DNA from: Acrocarpospora pleiomorpha
GTDB taxonomy: Bacteria; Actinomycetota; Actinomycetes; Streptosporangiales; Streptosporangiaceae
Length of the DNA: 64,000 nucleotides
Assembly: GCF_009687885.1 (NCBI RefSeq)
Contig: NZ_BLAF01000004.1
Span: 371,260-435,259 of the forward strand
Reading direction: 5' to 3'
The position numbers were made by a program, and so were the translations under genes. Under the pieces are notes generated by a model. It did not search any database and was not told where the DNA came from. It was given only the letters and a program-made list of their open reading frames with translations. Positions 17,763 through 26,018 of this stretch are shown here, piece after piece. Each line of letters begins with the position of its first letter. Within the stretch, counting starts at the first letter, position 1.

Positions 17763-18863
17763 TCACACCTCCTCGGTGCCCACGAGCGCGAGGCTCTTCG
17801 TAGCGGCGGCCGGTTGGGGCGCCGGCGCCTGTTCCCTGCGTCGTCTGGCCAGAACGGCGGCCAGCAGCACGAGCACGATCACCGCGCCCTGCAACACCTC
17901 AGCCAATGACGACGGGACGTCCAGGGTGGCCTGCAACGCCGTTCCTCCGACGTTCAACGCCGAGAAGACGACGGCCGTGAGGATCGCGAAGACCGGCGAG
18001 TTCCCCGCCAGCAGCGCGACCGCGATTCCGTTGAAGCCGACCCCGGCCTCGAAGCCGTCGCTCATCCAGGGAGCGGTCCCGGCGAAGAGCAGGGCCGCTC
18101 CGGCCAGGCCGGCGAAGCCTCCGGAGATGAGGATCGCCACCACTTCGCCGCGCTTGGGGTCGATGCCCGACCAGCGAGCCGCCTCTGCGTTGCCGCCGGA
18201 CGCCCGCAGCCCGAACCCGAAGACGGTCCGTGACAGCAGCAGCACCACGATGACGGCGCAGATCGGCAGCAGCACGACGTCATAGGACAGGGTCTGACCG
18301 GGGAGGGCGGGAACGCTGGGCCAGATCGTGGACGGCGGGAAGTTCGCCGTCTGGGGCTCCTGGCTCGCCGTGCCCTGCAGGGGGCCACGGACGAGCCAGG
18401 CGGCCACCTGGATGGCGACGAGGTTGAGCAGCAGCGAGGAAATGATCTCCAGCACTCCCCGCGACGCCCACAGCCAGGCCGTCAGCCCGGCCCACAGCGC
18501 GCCGCCGGCGATTCCGGCGAGAGCGGTCACCAGAACGGCCAGGGGTCCGGGCAGGCCACCGCAGTTCAGGCCGATCGCCGTCGCCAGCGCGCCGCCGGCG
18601 ATCACCTGCCCGGGGTAGCCGACGTGCAGGCGCCCGGCGCGGGTGGCCACGATCCAGCCCAGCGCGACCAGCAGCAACGGTACGGCCTGGGTGAGCGTCG
18701 TCCCGGCGTTCGTCCCGTTGCCGAAGGTGCCCTCCCAGAAGGCGGCGAGGGCGTCCACCGGCGCGACTCCGCTCGCGAGCAGGATCAACGAGGCGATCAG
18801 GGCCGCGATGACGACCACCCCCGCCGTGACCAGCACGCGCGGCAGGTGCTGTCTCATGAGCAT
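17763..18863 (-). CDS. BMP-type ABC permease 1 (NupP/YufP-like)
   Basis: A 366-residue permease with many membrane segments. It starts within the ATPase gene (10-base overlap). The block GFNGIAVALLAGNSPVFAIL is the conserved permease loop of this family. The C-terminal tail is short, charged and cytoplasmic (ARRRREQAPAP). Function as for the partner permease. Confidence 0.9.
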   Translation of the reverse strand: MLMRQHLPRVLVTAGVVVIAALIASLILLASGVAPVDALAAFWEGTFGNGTNAGTTLTQAVPLLLVALGWIVATRAGRLHVGYPGQVIAGGALATAIGLNCGGLPGPLAVLVTALAGIAGGALWAGLTAWLWASRGVLEIISSLLLNLVAIQVAAWLVRGPLQGTASQEPQTANFPPSTIWPSVPALPGQTLSYDVVLLPICAVIVVLLLSRTVFGFGLRASGGNAEAARWSGIDPKRGEVVAILISGGFAGLAGAALLFAGTAPWMSDGFEAGVGFNGIAVALLAGNSPVFAILTAVVFSALNVGGTALQATLDVPSSLAEVLQGAVIVLVLLAAVLARRRREQAPAPQPAAATKSLALVGTEEV

Positions 18864-20398
18864 GGGGCCTCCTCCGCGGAGGTCATGAGGGCGCCGATGC
18901 GTGTTCTCGTCGCGTCCTCGGCCGCCACGACCCCCTGGATCCGCCCGTGGGCCAGGACGGCGATCCGGTCGGACAGGGCGAGGATCTCGTCGAGATCCAT
19001 GGAGATGAGCAGGATCGCTCCGCCCCGGGCCCGGTGCTCGCCGAGCTGCCGGTAGACGAAGTCGGTGGCACGGACGTCGAGGCCGCGCACCGGCTGCACG
19101 GCGATGAGCAGCGCCGGGTGGCCGGTGAACTCTCGCGCCAGTACGGCTTTCTGCTGGTTCCCACCGGACAGGCGGCCGATCGGGATCTTCTCCGTGTCGG
19201 CCCGGATGTCGAACTCGGCCATCAGCCGCCGCGCCTCGCCGCGTGCCGCGGCGGGGTTCAGGATGCCCCGGCGGCTCAGTGGCGGCCGCCGCAGGGCTCG
19301 CATCGTGATGTTCTCCCAGAGGGTCATGCCGGAGACGATCGCGACGTGGTGCCGGTCTTCGGGAATGAGGGCGCCGCCGGACTGGTAGAACCGCCTGGGC
19401 GTACGATCCTCGAACGGTTTGCCGTCGAGCTCGATCCGGCCGCGGAGCGCCGGCCGGACTCCCATCACCGCCTCGACCAGTTCGTTCTGACCGCTGCCCG
19501 CCACGCCCGCGATGCCGAGGATCTCGCCGGCGCGGACCTCGAGGTCGATCCCGCTCAGGGCCGGCGGGCTCTTCGGGTCGAGTGGGTCACGCGCCACTCC
19601 CAGCCCGCGCACGGTGAGCACGGGCCGGCCCGGGTTGACGTGCGCCCTCACCGGCCGCTCCGTGACCGGGCCGCCCACCATCATCGTCACGAGCTCGTCC
19701 GGGGTGACCTCCGTGACGAGCCCGGTGCCGACGACGGCTCCGGCCCGAAGGACGGTGTAGCGGTCGGCGACGGCGAACACTTCCGTGAGTTTGTGGGAGA
19801 TGAGCACGATGGCGTGCCCCTCCGCCGCCAGGCGTCGCATGAGCGCGGCCAGTTCGTCCCATTCGCCGGGGCTCAACGCGGCGCTCGGCTCGTCGAAGAT
19901 CAGGATCCGGGCGCCTCGGCAGAGCAGCTTGACGATCTCCAGACGCTGACGCTCCCCGATGGACGCGTCGGCCACCATGCGGTCGGGGTTGATCCGCAGG
20001 CCCGTCGTGGCCGCGATCTCTTCCGAGCGCCGGCGTACGTCCGCCGTCGCGTTGCCCCACGGGATGCGCGCCGGGCGCATCGCCAGGTTCTGCAGCTCGG
20101 TGAGCGTGGGCACGAGCGTGAAATGCTGGTGCACCATGCCGATTCCGGCGCGCAGGGCGTGCTCGGGCTTTCTGAACCGGATCGTTTCTCCGTCCATCTG
20201 CACCTCGCCCTCGTCGGGCTGGTACAGGCCGGTGACGATGCGCATCAGGGTCGTTTTCCCGGCGCCGTTCTCGCCGAGCAGCGCATGGATCTCGCCGCGG
20301 TTGATGTCAAGGTCGACGCGCTCGTTCGCGGTGAAGGCGCCGAAGCGTTTGGTGACACCGCTGAGGCGAATAGCCGGGGTTTGAGCTCGGTTGGCCAT
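18854..20398 (-). CDS. ABC ATPase with two nucleotide-binding domains (NupO-like)
   Basis: A 514-residue protein with two fused ATPase domains. The first has Walker A GENGAGKTT near residue 40, signature SIGERQRLE and Walker B ILIFDEPSAA. The second has a degenerate Walker A, GVAGSGQNELVEAV, but an intact LSGGNQQKAVLARE signature. This asymmetric layout is normal for RbsA/NupO-type ATPases. It lies 10 bases downstream of the substrate-binding protein gene. Confidence 0.93.
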   Translation of the reverse strand: MANRAQTPAIRLSGVTKRFGAFTANERVDLDINRGEIHALLGENGAGKTTLMRIVTGLYQPDEGEVQMDGETIRFRKPEHALRAGIGMVHQHFTLVPTLTELQNLAMRPARIPWGNATADVRRRSEEIAATTGLRINPDRMVADASIGERQRLEIVKLLCRGARILIFDEPSAALSPGEWDELAALMRRLAAEGHAIVLISHKLTEVFAVADRYTVLRAGAVVGTGLVTEVTPDELVTMMVGGPVTERPVRAHVNPGRPVLTVRGLGVARDPLDPKSPPALSGIDLEVRAGEILGIAGVAGSGQNELVEAVMGVRPALRGRIELDGKPFEDRTPRRFYQSGGALIPEDRHHVAIVSGMTLWENITMRALRRPPLSRRGILNPAAARGEARRLMAEFDIRADTEKIPIGRLSGGNQQKAVLAREFTGHPALLIAVQPVRGLDVRATDFVYRQLGEHRARGGAILLISMDLDEILALSDRIAVLAHGRIQGVVAAEDATRTRIGALMTSAEEAPCS

Positions 20399-20408
20399 CG
20401 CGGGCGGC

Positions 20409-21452
20409 CTAGCGTTGCGCGTAGGCGTAGGGCGGCTTCGGCAGCAGGACGTCGGTCGCCGGGGTGATCTCGTTGCTGATCAGCTGCTTGGTCACCTTGT
20501 CGGCGAGCTCCTGCGCCGCGGGCGTCGCCTTGCCCGGGCAGAACTCGAACTTGACCGCGCCCTTGGCCAGGCCGTAGCTGATCGCCCCGGCGGGGAGTTT
20601 TCCGGCCGCCGCGTCGGTCACCGCGTCCTGCAGGATCGCCGACCAGCTGACCACGCCGGAGCCGACGATGTTCTTGCCGGCCTTACAGTCCAGGCCGAAG
20701 ACCTGGTAGACGTCCACGGCCGAGGTCGCGGCGTCGGACGCCTGGTAGACGCCCTGGGAGCCGCTGTCCAGGTCGGACAGGATCGAGTCGACGCCGGTCG
20801 CGATCATCGCTTCGGCGGCCTGCTTCGCCTTGCCGACGTCGTTGTAGTCGCCTGTGTAGGTCTGCGTCACCTTGGCGCCCGACGTGTCGAGCCCGGCGCC
20901 TTGAACCATGCCGTAGTACCAGCTGGCGGAGGCCGGAACCTGCAGTCCCGCGATCATCCCGAGCTTCTTCGACCGCGACAGTGCCGATGCGACGGCGCCG
21001 ACGACGATGGCGTCGTAGCCGACAGCCGCGTCGACCGAGGTCACGTTGTCGGCGAACGACTCGGTGTGCGCCGCGACCAGGATGAACCTGACTTTCGGGA
21101 ATTTCGGTGCGACGACCTGCACGGCCTTGTTGAGCGACGCCCCGTTGGCCACGACGATCGCGTTGCCGGCGGCCAGCGTCTGCAGGCCCTTGATCTGCTC
21201 TTGGGAGTTGGAGACGTTGTCGACGATGGAGGAGAGCTTCAGGTTCTTCTGCGCGGCGATGGCCGCGTTCACCCCGGCCAGGCCGTACTGGGTGAATCCG
21301 CTGTCGTTGCGGGGGGCCTGGGAGATGAATCCGATCGACAGCGTCCCACTCGCCGGGTCGGCGCTGTTGCCGGCCGCTGTGGAATTACCGCAGGCGGCGA
21401 GTGTGAGGGTCAGGGCGGTGGCGGCTGAGGTGAGGGGGATCCTGGTGCGCAT
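20409..21452 (-). CDS. BMP-family ABC substrate-binding lipoprotein
   Basis: A 347-residue lipoprotein. Signal peptide MRTRIPLTSAATALTLTLAAC ends in a lipobox with Cys at residue 21, so it should be anchored to the outer face of the membrane. The ATG at 21452 is preferred because GGAAAGG lies 7-8 bases before it. IGFISQAPRNDSGFTQYGLAG and VGAVASALSRSKKLGMIAGL are typical of the BMP/Med family, which binds purine nucleosides in known cases. Here it heads an operon of aromatic-type catabolic genes, so its ligand may differ. Confidence 0.9.
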   Translation of the reverse strand: MRTRIPLTSAATALTLTLAACGNSTAAGNSADPASGTLSIGFISQAPRNDSGFTQYGLAGVNAAIAAQKNLKLSSIVDNVSNSQEQIKGLQTLAAGNAIVVANGASLNKAVQVVAPKFPKVRFILVAAHTESFADNVTSVDAAVGYDAIVVGAVASALSRSKKLGMIAGLQVPASASWYYGMVQGAGLDTSGAKVTQTYTGDYNDVGKAKQAAEAMIATGVDSILSDLDSGSQGVYQASDAATSAVDVYQVFGLDCKAGKNIVGSGVVSWSAILQDAVTDAAAGKLPAGAISYGLAKGAVKFEFCPGKATPAAQELADKVTKQLISNEITPATDVLLPKPPYAYAQR

Positions 21453-21519
21453 GGTGACCCTTTCCAACGCCCGGTACGTCGGGCGAGACATGAGCTAGGT
21501 ACGGGGGGCACGCTGGTAG

Positions 21520-21534
21520 AAACTGGTATGTCAG
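21520..21534 (-). promoter_or_regulatory. Putative GntR (FCD) operator, site 1
   Basis: On the minus strand this reads CTGACATACCAGTTT, one of four 15-bp copies (consensus CTRMCATRYYAGTTK) around the transporter promoter and the GntR gene. It lies 68 bases upstream of the lipoprotein start. Confidence 0.5.
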
Positions 21535-21585
21535 TTTGGGAGTTACCAGCACCATGTGGCCTGTATGGTGTCGCCAGATTTCCAT

Positions 21586-21600
21586 CTACCATACTAGTTG
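21586..21600 (+). promoter_or_regulatory. Putative GntR (FCD) operator, site 2
   Basis: CTACCATACTAGTTG differs by one base from the copy in front of the GntR gene (22704-22718). It lies 134 bases upstream of the lipoprotein start, inside an AT-richer segment likely to contain the operon promoter. Confidence 0.5.
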
Positions 21601-21689
21601 TCAAGACTCTGGCCTGGCCGCGTTCTCCAAGGGTTATCGTGCGAGACACGACTTCACGAAGGGCCTGTACGCCGAGCGCTCGTACCTAT

Positions 21690-21704
21690 CTAACATGTCA
21701 GTTG
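21690..21704 (+). promoter_or_regulatory. Putative GntR (FCD) operator, site 3
   Basis: CTAACATGTCAGTTG, the weakest of the four copies of the motif. It lies between the GntR terminator and the transporter promoter region. Nothing else was recognised between 21705 and 21839. Confidence 0.4.
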
Positions 21705-21839
21705 TAGGTCACGCTTGTAACATTCCAGACGTGCAAGACTGGCGAGGTTGCGGGCGCGAGCCGCCGGTCGGCTCAGCCCGGGACGGTTCTCAGGGTTCGG
21801 CCGCGCCCGTGGTCGCCGACGGGACCGGCGAAAGTCAAC

Positions 21840-21896
21840 GGAGGCGGCGCGGCTCGTGCCTCCCACCATTTGGGAGGTGCGAGCCGCGCCGCCTCC
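21840..21896. terminator. Strong intrinsic terminator after GntR gene
   Basis: A 26-base stem (GGAGGCGGCGCGGCTCG outer part) pairs with 21871-21896 around a 5-base loop, with two mismatched positions. It begins 6 bases after the GntR stop. It separates the regulator transcript from the transporter operon, so the operon must start from its own promoter in the 21.5-21.8 kb gap. Confidence 0.85.
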
Positions 21897-21902
21897 GGAA
21901 GA

Positions 21903-22658
21903 TCAGAGGGCGAACTTGACGCTGACCTCATCGGCCAGCTCGAGACGTCCCTGCTGGACGTGCGCCCTCATGGCACTCTCCGCCGCATCGGCGTCATGGG
22001 CCCGGATAGCCAGGACTATCGCCCGGTGTTCCGCCAGCGACCTCTCCATCCGCCCTTCGCGGCGGGTGACGATCGACGACAGCAGCCCTCGATGAAGCTG
22101 GTGGACGAGCAGACGGTAGTGATCCGTCAGGCGTTCGTTGCTCGCCCCCTTGACGATCAGTTGGTGTAAACGCTCGTCCGTCGCGCTGTAACCATCGGTG
22201 TCCCCCGCCTGCGCGGCCGCCGCCATCTCCACCATCACCTCGTCGATCAGAGCGACGATCTCGTTGTTGGCGCGGTTGGCGCACAGTTTGGCCGCCATGC
22301 CTTCAACGGCCTCCCGGACCTCGAACAGGTCGAGTATCTCGTGGCGGCTAAGGCGCTTGACGAACGTGCCGCGCCGGCGCTCGATGGTGACGAACCCGGC
22401 GCTCTCAAGCTCTTTCAACGCCTCCCGCACCGGCATCCGGCTCACGCCGAACCGTTGAGCCAGGCGCGCCTCGGAGAGCTTCTCCCCGTACGCGATCGTG
22501 CCAGAGGCTATGTCCTGCCGAAGCTGCCGGGCGATCGCGTCCTTCATCGACCCGCCGTCCAGACCATTGACGGACAACGAGTTCGCTGACGCGGTGGCTG
22601 CGCTTTGCGGCTTCTGGCGCGACCCGGTGCCGCCGCCACTCGACTGCGACCTCGCCAT
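21903..22658 (-). CDS. GntR-family regulator, FCD/FadR subfamily
   Basis: A 251-residue regulator. The winged helix covers residues about 38-105 (FGVSRMPVREALKELESAGF, then ERRRGTFV); the FCD effector domain follows, with metal-ligand candidates in YSATDERLHQLIVKGASNE and SLAEHRAIVLAIRAHD. The first 35 residues are a low-complexity Ser/Gly tail. It is the obvious regulator of the downstream BMP transporter/catabolic operon: copies of one motif lie in front of both. FCD domains usually bind carboxylic acids. Confidence 0.9.
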   Translation of the reverse strand: MARSQSSGGGTGSRQKPQSAATASANSLSVNGLDGGSMKDAIARQLRQDIASGTIAYGEKLSEARLAQRFGVSRMPVREALKELESAGFVTIERRRGTFVKRLSRHEILDLFEVREAVEGMAAKLCANRANNEIVALIDEVMVEMAAAAQAGDTDGYSATDERLHQLIVKGASNERLTDHYRLLVHQLHRGLLSSIVTRREGRMERSLAEHRAIVLAIRAHDADAAESAMRAHVQQGRLELADEVSVKFAL

Positions 22659-22703
22659 GCAACTGAGCCCCGTTCCTCATTGCGCCGACCAACGAACCGA
22701 CTT

Positions 22704-22718
22704 CTACCATACCAGTTG
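22704..22718 (+). promoter_or_regulatory. Putative GntR (FCD) operator, site 4
   Basis: CTACCATACCAGTTG, 46 bases upstream of the GntR gene start, is nearly identical to site 2 in front of the transporter operon. This supports autoregulation. The rest of the gap to 22953 shows nothing recognisable apart from an AT-rich run before the peptidase gene. Confidence 0.55.
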
Positions 22719-22953
22719 AGCTGCCGTGATCGAGAACCTGCGGCAACCGGTGGTGAAGTCCTATATTGTTACGCGCCCTGAGCTGCGGTCGAGGGACGTG
22801 GTGGAATTCGCTGATCGTGCCGGCGACTACCGGTTTCCGGCGGATGGATCGCAGGTCGTGAGATCGGTCACGTCGCGCGCGGGAGGGCGCGGCCCGCGAC
22901 GAGATTGTGACGGGGCCCGAGCTATCGGAATCCTGCCTACCCTCGATAATGCC

Positions 22954-23475
22954 ATGATGAAACGTTATGGGTTATATATTTTGTCGGTAGTGGTTTTCTT
23001 TTCCCTGGTTGCGGGATGCGGCCTGGCCGACAGAGTCGTCGGGCGCCGGGGTTATACCATCCCAAGCGGAGCCATGGAGCCCACAATTAAGGCGGGCGGT
23101 CACGTTATGGCCGCCAAGCCCAGGGACGATTTCGCTCCCGAACTCGGTGACGTCATTCTTTTCCGAGCTCCGGAGTCGTGGGACAAGGACAGCGTCTATA
23201 TCTCGCGAGTCATCGGTGTTCCAGGGGTCACTATCGAGTGCTGTGACGATCAAGGGCGGATCGTCCTGGACGGGCAACCCCTGGAGGAGCCCTACATCAA
23301 GGAGCCTCCCGCCTCGTTGGTGACGTTCGGCCCGCTGACCGTTCCCAAGGGACGCGTCTGGGTTCAAGGGGACAACCGCCACCTTGCTCTCGACTCGCGC
23401 AGTCACCAGGCCGAGGATCCCACCATCCCGGTGTCCAACATCGTCGGAATCGCTGACCTCACCACCGTCAAGTAG
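22954..23475 (+). CDS. S26-family signal peptidase-like lipoprotein, catalytic Lys replaced
   Basis: A 173-residue protein of the signal peptidase I fold. Residues 1-22 form a signal (LYILSVVVFFSLVAGCG) with a lipobox-like Cys, rather than the usual uncleaved anchor. Box B is present, YTIPSGAMEPTIKAGG, with the nucleophilic Ser. In box D the usual Lys-Arg pair reads YISRVIGVPG, so the general-base Lys is Ser. VQGDNRHLALDSR matches box E. The 5' end is unusually AT-rich. Either an inactive homolog or a protease using another base. The start could also be ATG 22957; no clear ribosome site. Confidence 0.75.
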   Translation: MMKRYGLYILSVVVFFSLVAGCGLADRVVGRRGYTIPSGAMEPTIKAGGHVMAAKPRDDFAPELGDVILFRAPESWDKDSVYISRVIGVPGVTIECCDDQGRIVLDGQPLEEPYIKEPPASLVTFGPLTVPKGRVWVQGDNRHLALDSRSHQAEDPTIPVSNIVGIADLTTVK

Positions 23476-23482
23476 GGGGTGG

Positions 23483-23668
23483 TCACCGGTCGGACCACAG
23501 CTCGCCGCGTGCCCATGAGTCGAGGACGATCAGCGTCCTGGTGCCGGTGACGCGATGGTTTCTGCGGATCGCGTCGATCGTGTTCTGGAGGTGGCCGAGA
23601 TCCCGTACGCGGAGCCAGACAAGGGCGTCGGAATCGCCCGCGATGGTGAACACGGCCTGGGTCTCCGA
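23483..23668 (-). pseudogene. Lrp/AsnC-family C-terminal remnant
   Basis: The minus-strand frame ending TGA at 23483-23485 encodes AVFTIAGDSDALVWLRVRDL, then HLQNTIDAIRRNHRVTGTRT and LIVLDSW, the ligand-binding (RAM) half of an Lrp/AsnC regulator. The DNA-binding half is missing and the frame runs into a TetR remnant upstream. A dead fragment. Confidence 0.65.
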
Positions 23669-23895
23669 ACACCTTGATGACTCCCTCGACTATCGCGTTC
23701 ACGAGGGAGTCGTTCAGTTCGTAATCGCCGATGAGTATCCGGTAGAGGAAGGGGCCGAAAACCATGTCGCTGACGATCACTTCGTCCATCGAGAAGCCGG
23801 CGTAGCCGTGCTCGAACATCAGCTCGCGACTTGCCTTGAGGATGGCCTCGTCCGCACCGGAACGGCGGGGGCGGCCACGCTCCGGTGGCTCTTCC
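23669..23895 (-). pseudogene. TetR-family remnant with internal deletion
   Basis: The frame reads ERGRPRRSGADEAILKASRE, LMFEHGYAGFSMDEV, the first half of a TetR DNA-binding domain, then jumps to IVSDMVFGPFLYRILIGDYE, which belongs to the C-terminal ligand domain. The recognition helix and about 100 residues are missing. It is joined to an Lrp remnant on one side and an SDR remnant on the other. Confidence 0.65.
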
Positions 23896-24530
23896 CAGGA
23901 CGTCGTCGACCAGGGCCTGGCCGGTCCCGCCGCCGGTCAGGATCACATAGGCGGCAGCACCATGATCTCCGGCCAGCGAGATCGGCGCATGCTCTCGTCG
24001 CCGCCGAGAATATTGGCGACGGCATCGGTGGCGATGAGCGTTCGCGGCCACAGGCAGTTCGCGGCGATGCCGTCAGCCGCGAATTCGGCGGCCAAGCCGA
24101 GAGTCGCCAACGTCATGCCGAATTTGGCCAGCATGTAGCCCGGGTGCGCGCCCAGCCACCGATTGCTCAGGTTGAGCGGCGAGCTGAGCGTCAGGATGTG
24201 CGGGTCCGGCGCCCGCTTGAGGTGCGGCAGGCACGCGCGCGAAAGCATAAAGGTCCTGCGGACGTTCACGTCCTGCATGAGGTCGTACGCCTTGCTCGTG
24301 AGCTGCGCCGTTGGGCTCAGGTCCAGGACGCTGCATTGTTGACGCAGATGTCGATTCCGCCGAACATTTCGGCACCGGCCTGGACGGCTGCGGCGATGCT
24401 CTCGTCGGAGCGAACGTCGCCAACCCATGGCAGGGCGTTGCCGCCGGCTTTCCGGATCGCTTCCGCCGCCGTGTGAACGGTTCCCGTCAGCCGCGGATGA
24501 GGTTTTGAGCAGATCGCTGACCGGCTTGGC
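23885..24530 (-). pseudogene. Short-chain dehydrogenase pseudogene with several frameshifts
   Basis: Three frames each carry a piece of one SDR resembling HSDL2-type proteins. In order: RLTGTVHTAAEAIRKAGGNA to GGIDICVNNAAS (about 24325-24502), LDLSPTAQLTSKAYDLMQDV through HPGYMLAKFGMTLATLGLAA to GGDESMRR (about 23955-24325), and AAYVILTGGGTGQALVDD (about 23890-23950). The NAD-binding GxxxGIG segment is lost. NNA and the Tyr-x3-Lys pair remain. Clearly decayed. Confidence 0.75.
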
Positions 24531-24628
24531 GTCAGCCGCGCCACGGTATACCGCCACCTTGACCCCGACAAGCCAGTCTCCTCCTAGGAGGAGCGCGCTT
24601 GTCCCGATCACCTGCTACGGCGGCAAGG

Positions 24629-25138
24629 CTAACGCCGGCCCAGGCCGTCGAGTATGAGGGGGAGGAAGCGCTCTGGGATGACGCCTGGGTGGCAGGCGAA
24701 CACGTTGAGCAGTTCCAGGAGGTCGCCGGTGCCGACATCTGAACGCATCGCACCGTCCGCCTGCGCTTGCCGTACCAGCTCGTCGAGTTGCCGCATCAGC
24801 GCCTGCCTCGCCTGCGGCGCGGAGGTCCCAGCCAGCGCGGCCGCGATGGCGCCGCGGCTCTTCCCCACGCTGTGGACGACGAAGGCGCGAATGGCCACCC
24901 ACGCGTCAGGCTCGGCCGCCACGGCACGGTCGAGGGCGTCCATGAGCTCGTGAACGTACTGCTCCGCCAGGGCGGCCAGCAGCACGCTGCGGTCGGGAAA
25001 TCGCCGGTAGAGCGTGCCGACGCCGACGCCGGCCCGGCGGGCGATCAGCTCCATCGGCGCGTCCGTGCCACGCTCGGCCACCGCGTCGCGTGCCGCCTCC
25101 AGGATTCTGTCCCGATTGCGGCGGGCATCGGCGCGCAT
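24629..25138 (-). CDS. TetR/AcrR-family regulator
   Basis: A 169-residue repressor. Residues 3-50 hold the HTH: RDRILEAARDAVAERGTDAP then IARRAGVGVGTLYRRFPDR. The C-terminal all-helix domain resembles the SbtR-like group. The ATG at 25138 is chosen for GGGAGA five bases upstream. It is divergent from an NAD(P)H-binding oxidoreductase with 79 bases between them, the usual arrangement of a TetR gene repressing a detoxification gene. Confidence 0.9.
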   Translation of the reverse strand: MRADARRNRDRILEAARDAVAERGTDAPMELIARRAGVGVGTLYRRFPDRSVLLAALAEQYVHELMDALDRAVAAEPDAWVAIRAFVVHSVGKSRGAIAAALAGTSAPQARQALMRQLDELVRQAQADGAMRSDVGTGDLLELLNVFACHPGVIPERFLPLILDGLGRR

Positions 25139-25150
25139 TGAACTCTCCCT

Positions 25151-25205
25151 TAAGTGGACGACAGCCTTCCGCTTAGTATAGAACAGGAAGCCGACATTCC
25201 GCTTA
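25151..25205. promoter_or_regulatory. Divergent operator region between tetR and NmrA-like gene
   Basis: TAAGTGGA (25151-25158) is an inverted near-copy of TCCGCTTA (25168-25175), and TTCCGCTTA is repeated at 25167-25175 and 25197-25205, 30 bases apart (about three helical turns). The last copy overlaps the ribosome site of the oxidoreductase. Likely TetR binding sites acting on both promoters. Confidence 0.5.
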
Positions 25206-25217
25206 GGAGGTTGCGTG

Positions 25218-26015
25218 ATGATCGTGGTGACGGGTGCGACAGGCACGATCGGGCGTGCGCTGATCGAGGAACTGGGCGGTGCGGCGCGAGCCGTGGTACG
25301 GCGCGCGGAACAGGGCGAGGAACTGGGATGCGACTATGTGGTCGGCAATCTGGAGCGGCCGGAGAGCATCCCGATCGAGCCGGGTGACCGGCTCTTTCTC
25401 AACAGCGCGCAGTGGCCGGGTTTCGTGCGAGCGCACCAGGCGGTCATCGATCGGGCGGTGGCCGCAGGCGTGGCGCAGGTGGTGACCGTCTCCGTGCGCG
25501 GCGTGACGTCGAGCAGCCTGCTCGGGTTCGGCATGCATGGGCAGGTCGACGACCATCTCAAGGCTTCGGGAGTGCCGTGGTCGATCCTGGCACCGGTCGG
25601 CTTCATGCAGAATCTCGCGGGCGACGTCGACGAGGAGGGGCGGATCCTCGGCTCGTACGGCAGGGGCAGGGTCGGCTACATCGACGCGCGTGACATCGCG
25701 GCGGTCGCGGCCGTGCTGCTCACGCGTCCCGTCGGGGCCGATGCCACTTACGAGCTCACCGGGCCGGTGGCGCCTACGCATGACGAGGTCGCCGCCGAGC
25801 TCACCCGAGCACTCGGCCGGACGGTGCGTTACGTGGACCTGTCGGTCGAGGAAGCCGCCGTGCACTTGGAAAAACGCGGCATGCCCGCCCATGCGGCTCG
25901 TGACCTAGCCGAACTCATGTCGCAGATCGGGGATGGGCGCTGGGCGAGCACGACGACGACCGTGGCCGACATCTTGGGTCGCCAACCGCGTTCGCTGCGG
26001 GAGTTCCTTGGGTAG
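25218..26015 (+). CDS. NmrA-like NAD(P)-binding oxidoreductase
   Basis: A 265-residue atypical short-chain dehydrogenase. VVTGATGTIGRALIEEL is the cofactor motif. VTVSVRGVTSSSL, GQVDDHLKASGVPWSILAPV and YIDARDIAAVAAVLL are typical of the NmrA/azoreductase-like group, often quinone or NAD(P)H sensors. AGGAGG at 25205-25210 sits 7 bases before the ATG at 25218; a GTG at 25215 is less well spaced. The frame stops only a few bases before a truncated transposase in the same reading frame. Confidence 0.85.
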   Translation: MIVVTGATGTIGRALIEELGGAARAVVRRAEQGEELGCDYVVGNLERPESIPIEPGDRLFLNSAQWPGFVRAHQAVIDRAVAAGVAQVVTVSVRGVTSSSLLGFGMHGQVDDHLKASGVPWSILAPVGFMQNLAGDVDEEGRILGSYGRGRVGYIDARDIAAVAAVLLTRPVGADATYELTGPVAPTHDEVAAELTRALGRTVRYVDLSVEEAAVHLEKRGMPAHAARDLAELMSQIGDGRWASTTTTVADILGRQPRSLREFLG

Positions 26016-26018
26016 ACG

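Noticed and set aside
22726..22953. 5' extension of the S26 peptidase frame
   Set aside because: The hydrophobic signal begins at 22954; residues before it show no domain and would bury the signal.
23541..24476. Plus-strand open frame of 311 codons
   Set aside because: Antisense to recognisable SDR, TetR and Lrp remnants; composition typical of a GC-rich shadow frame.
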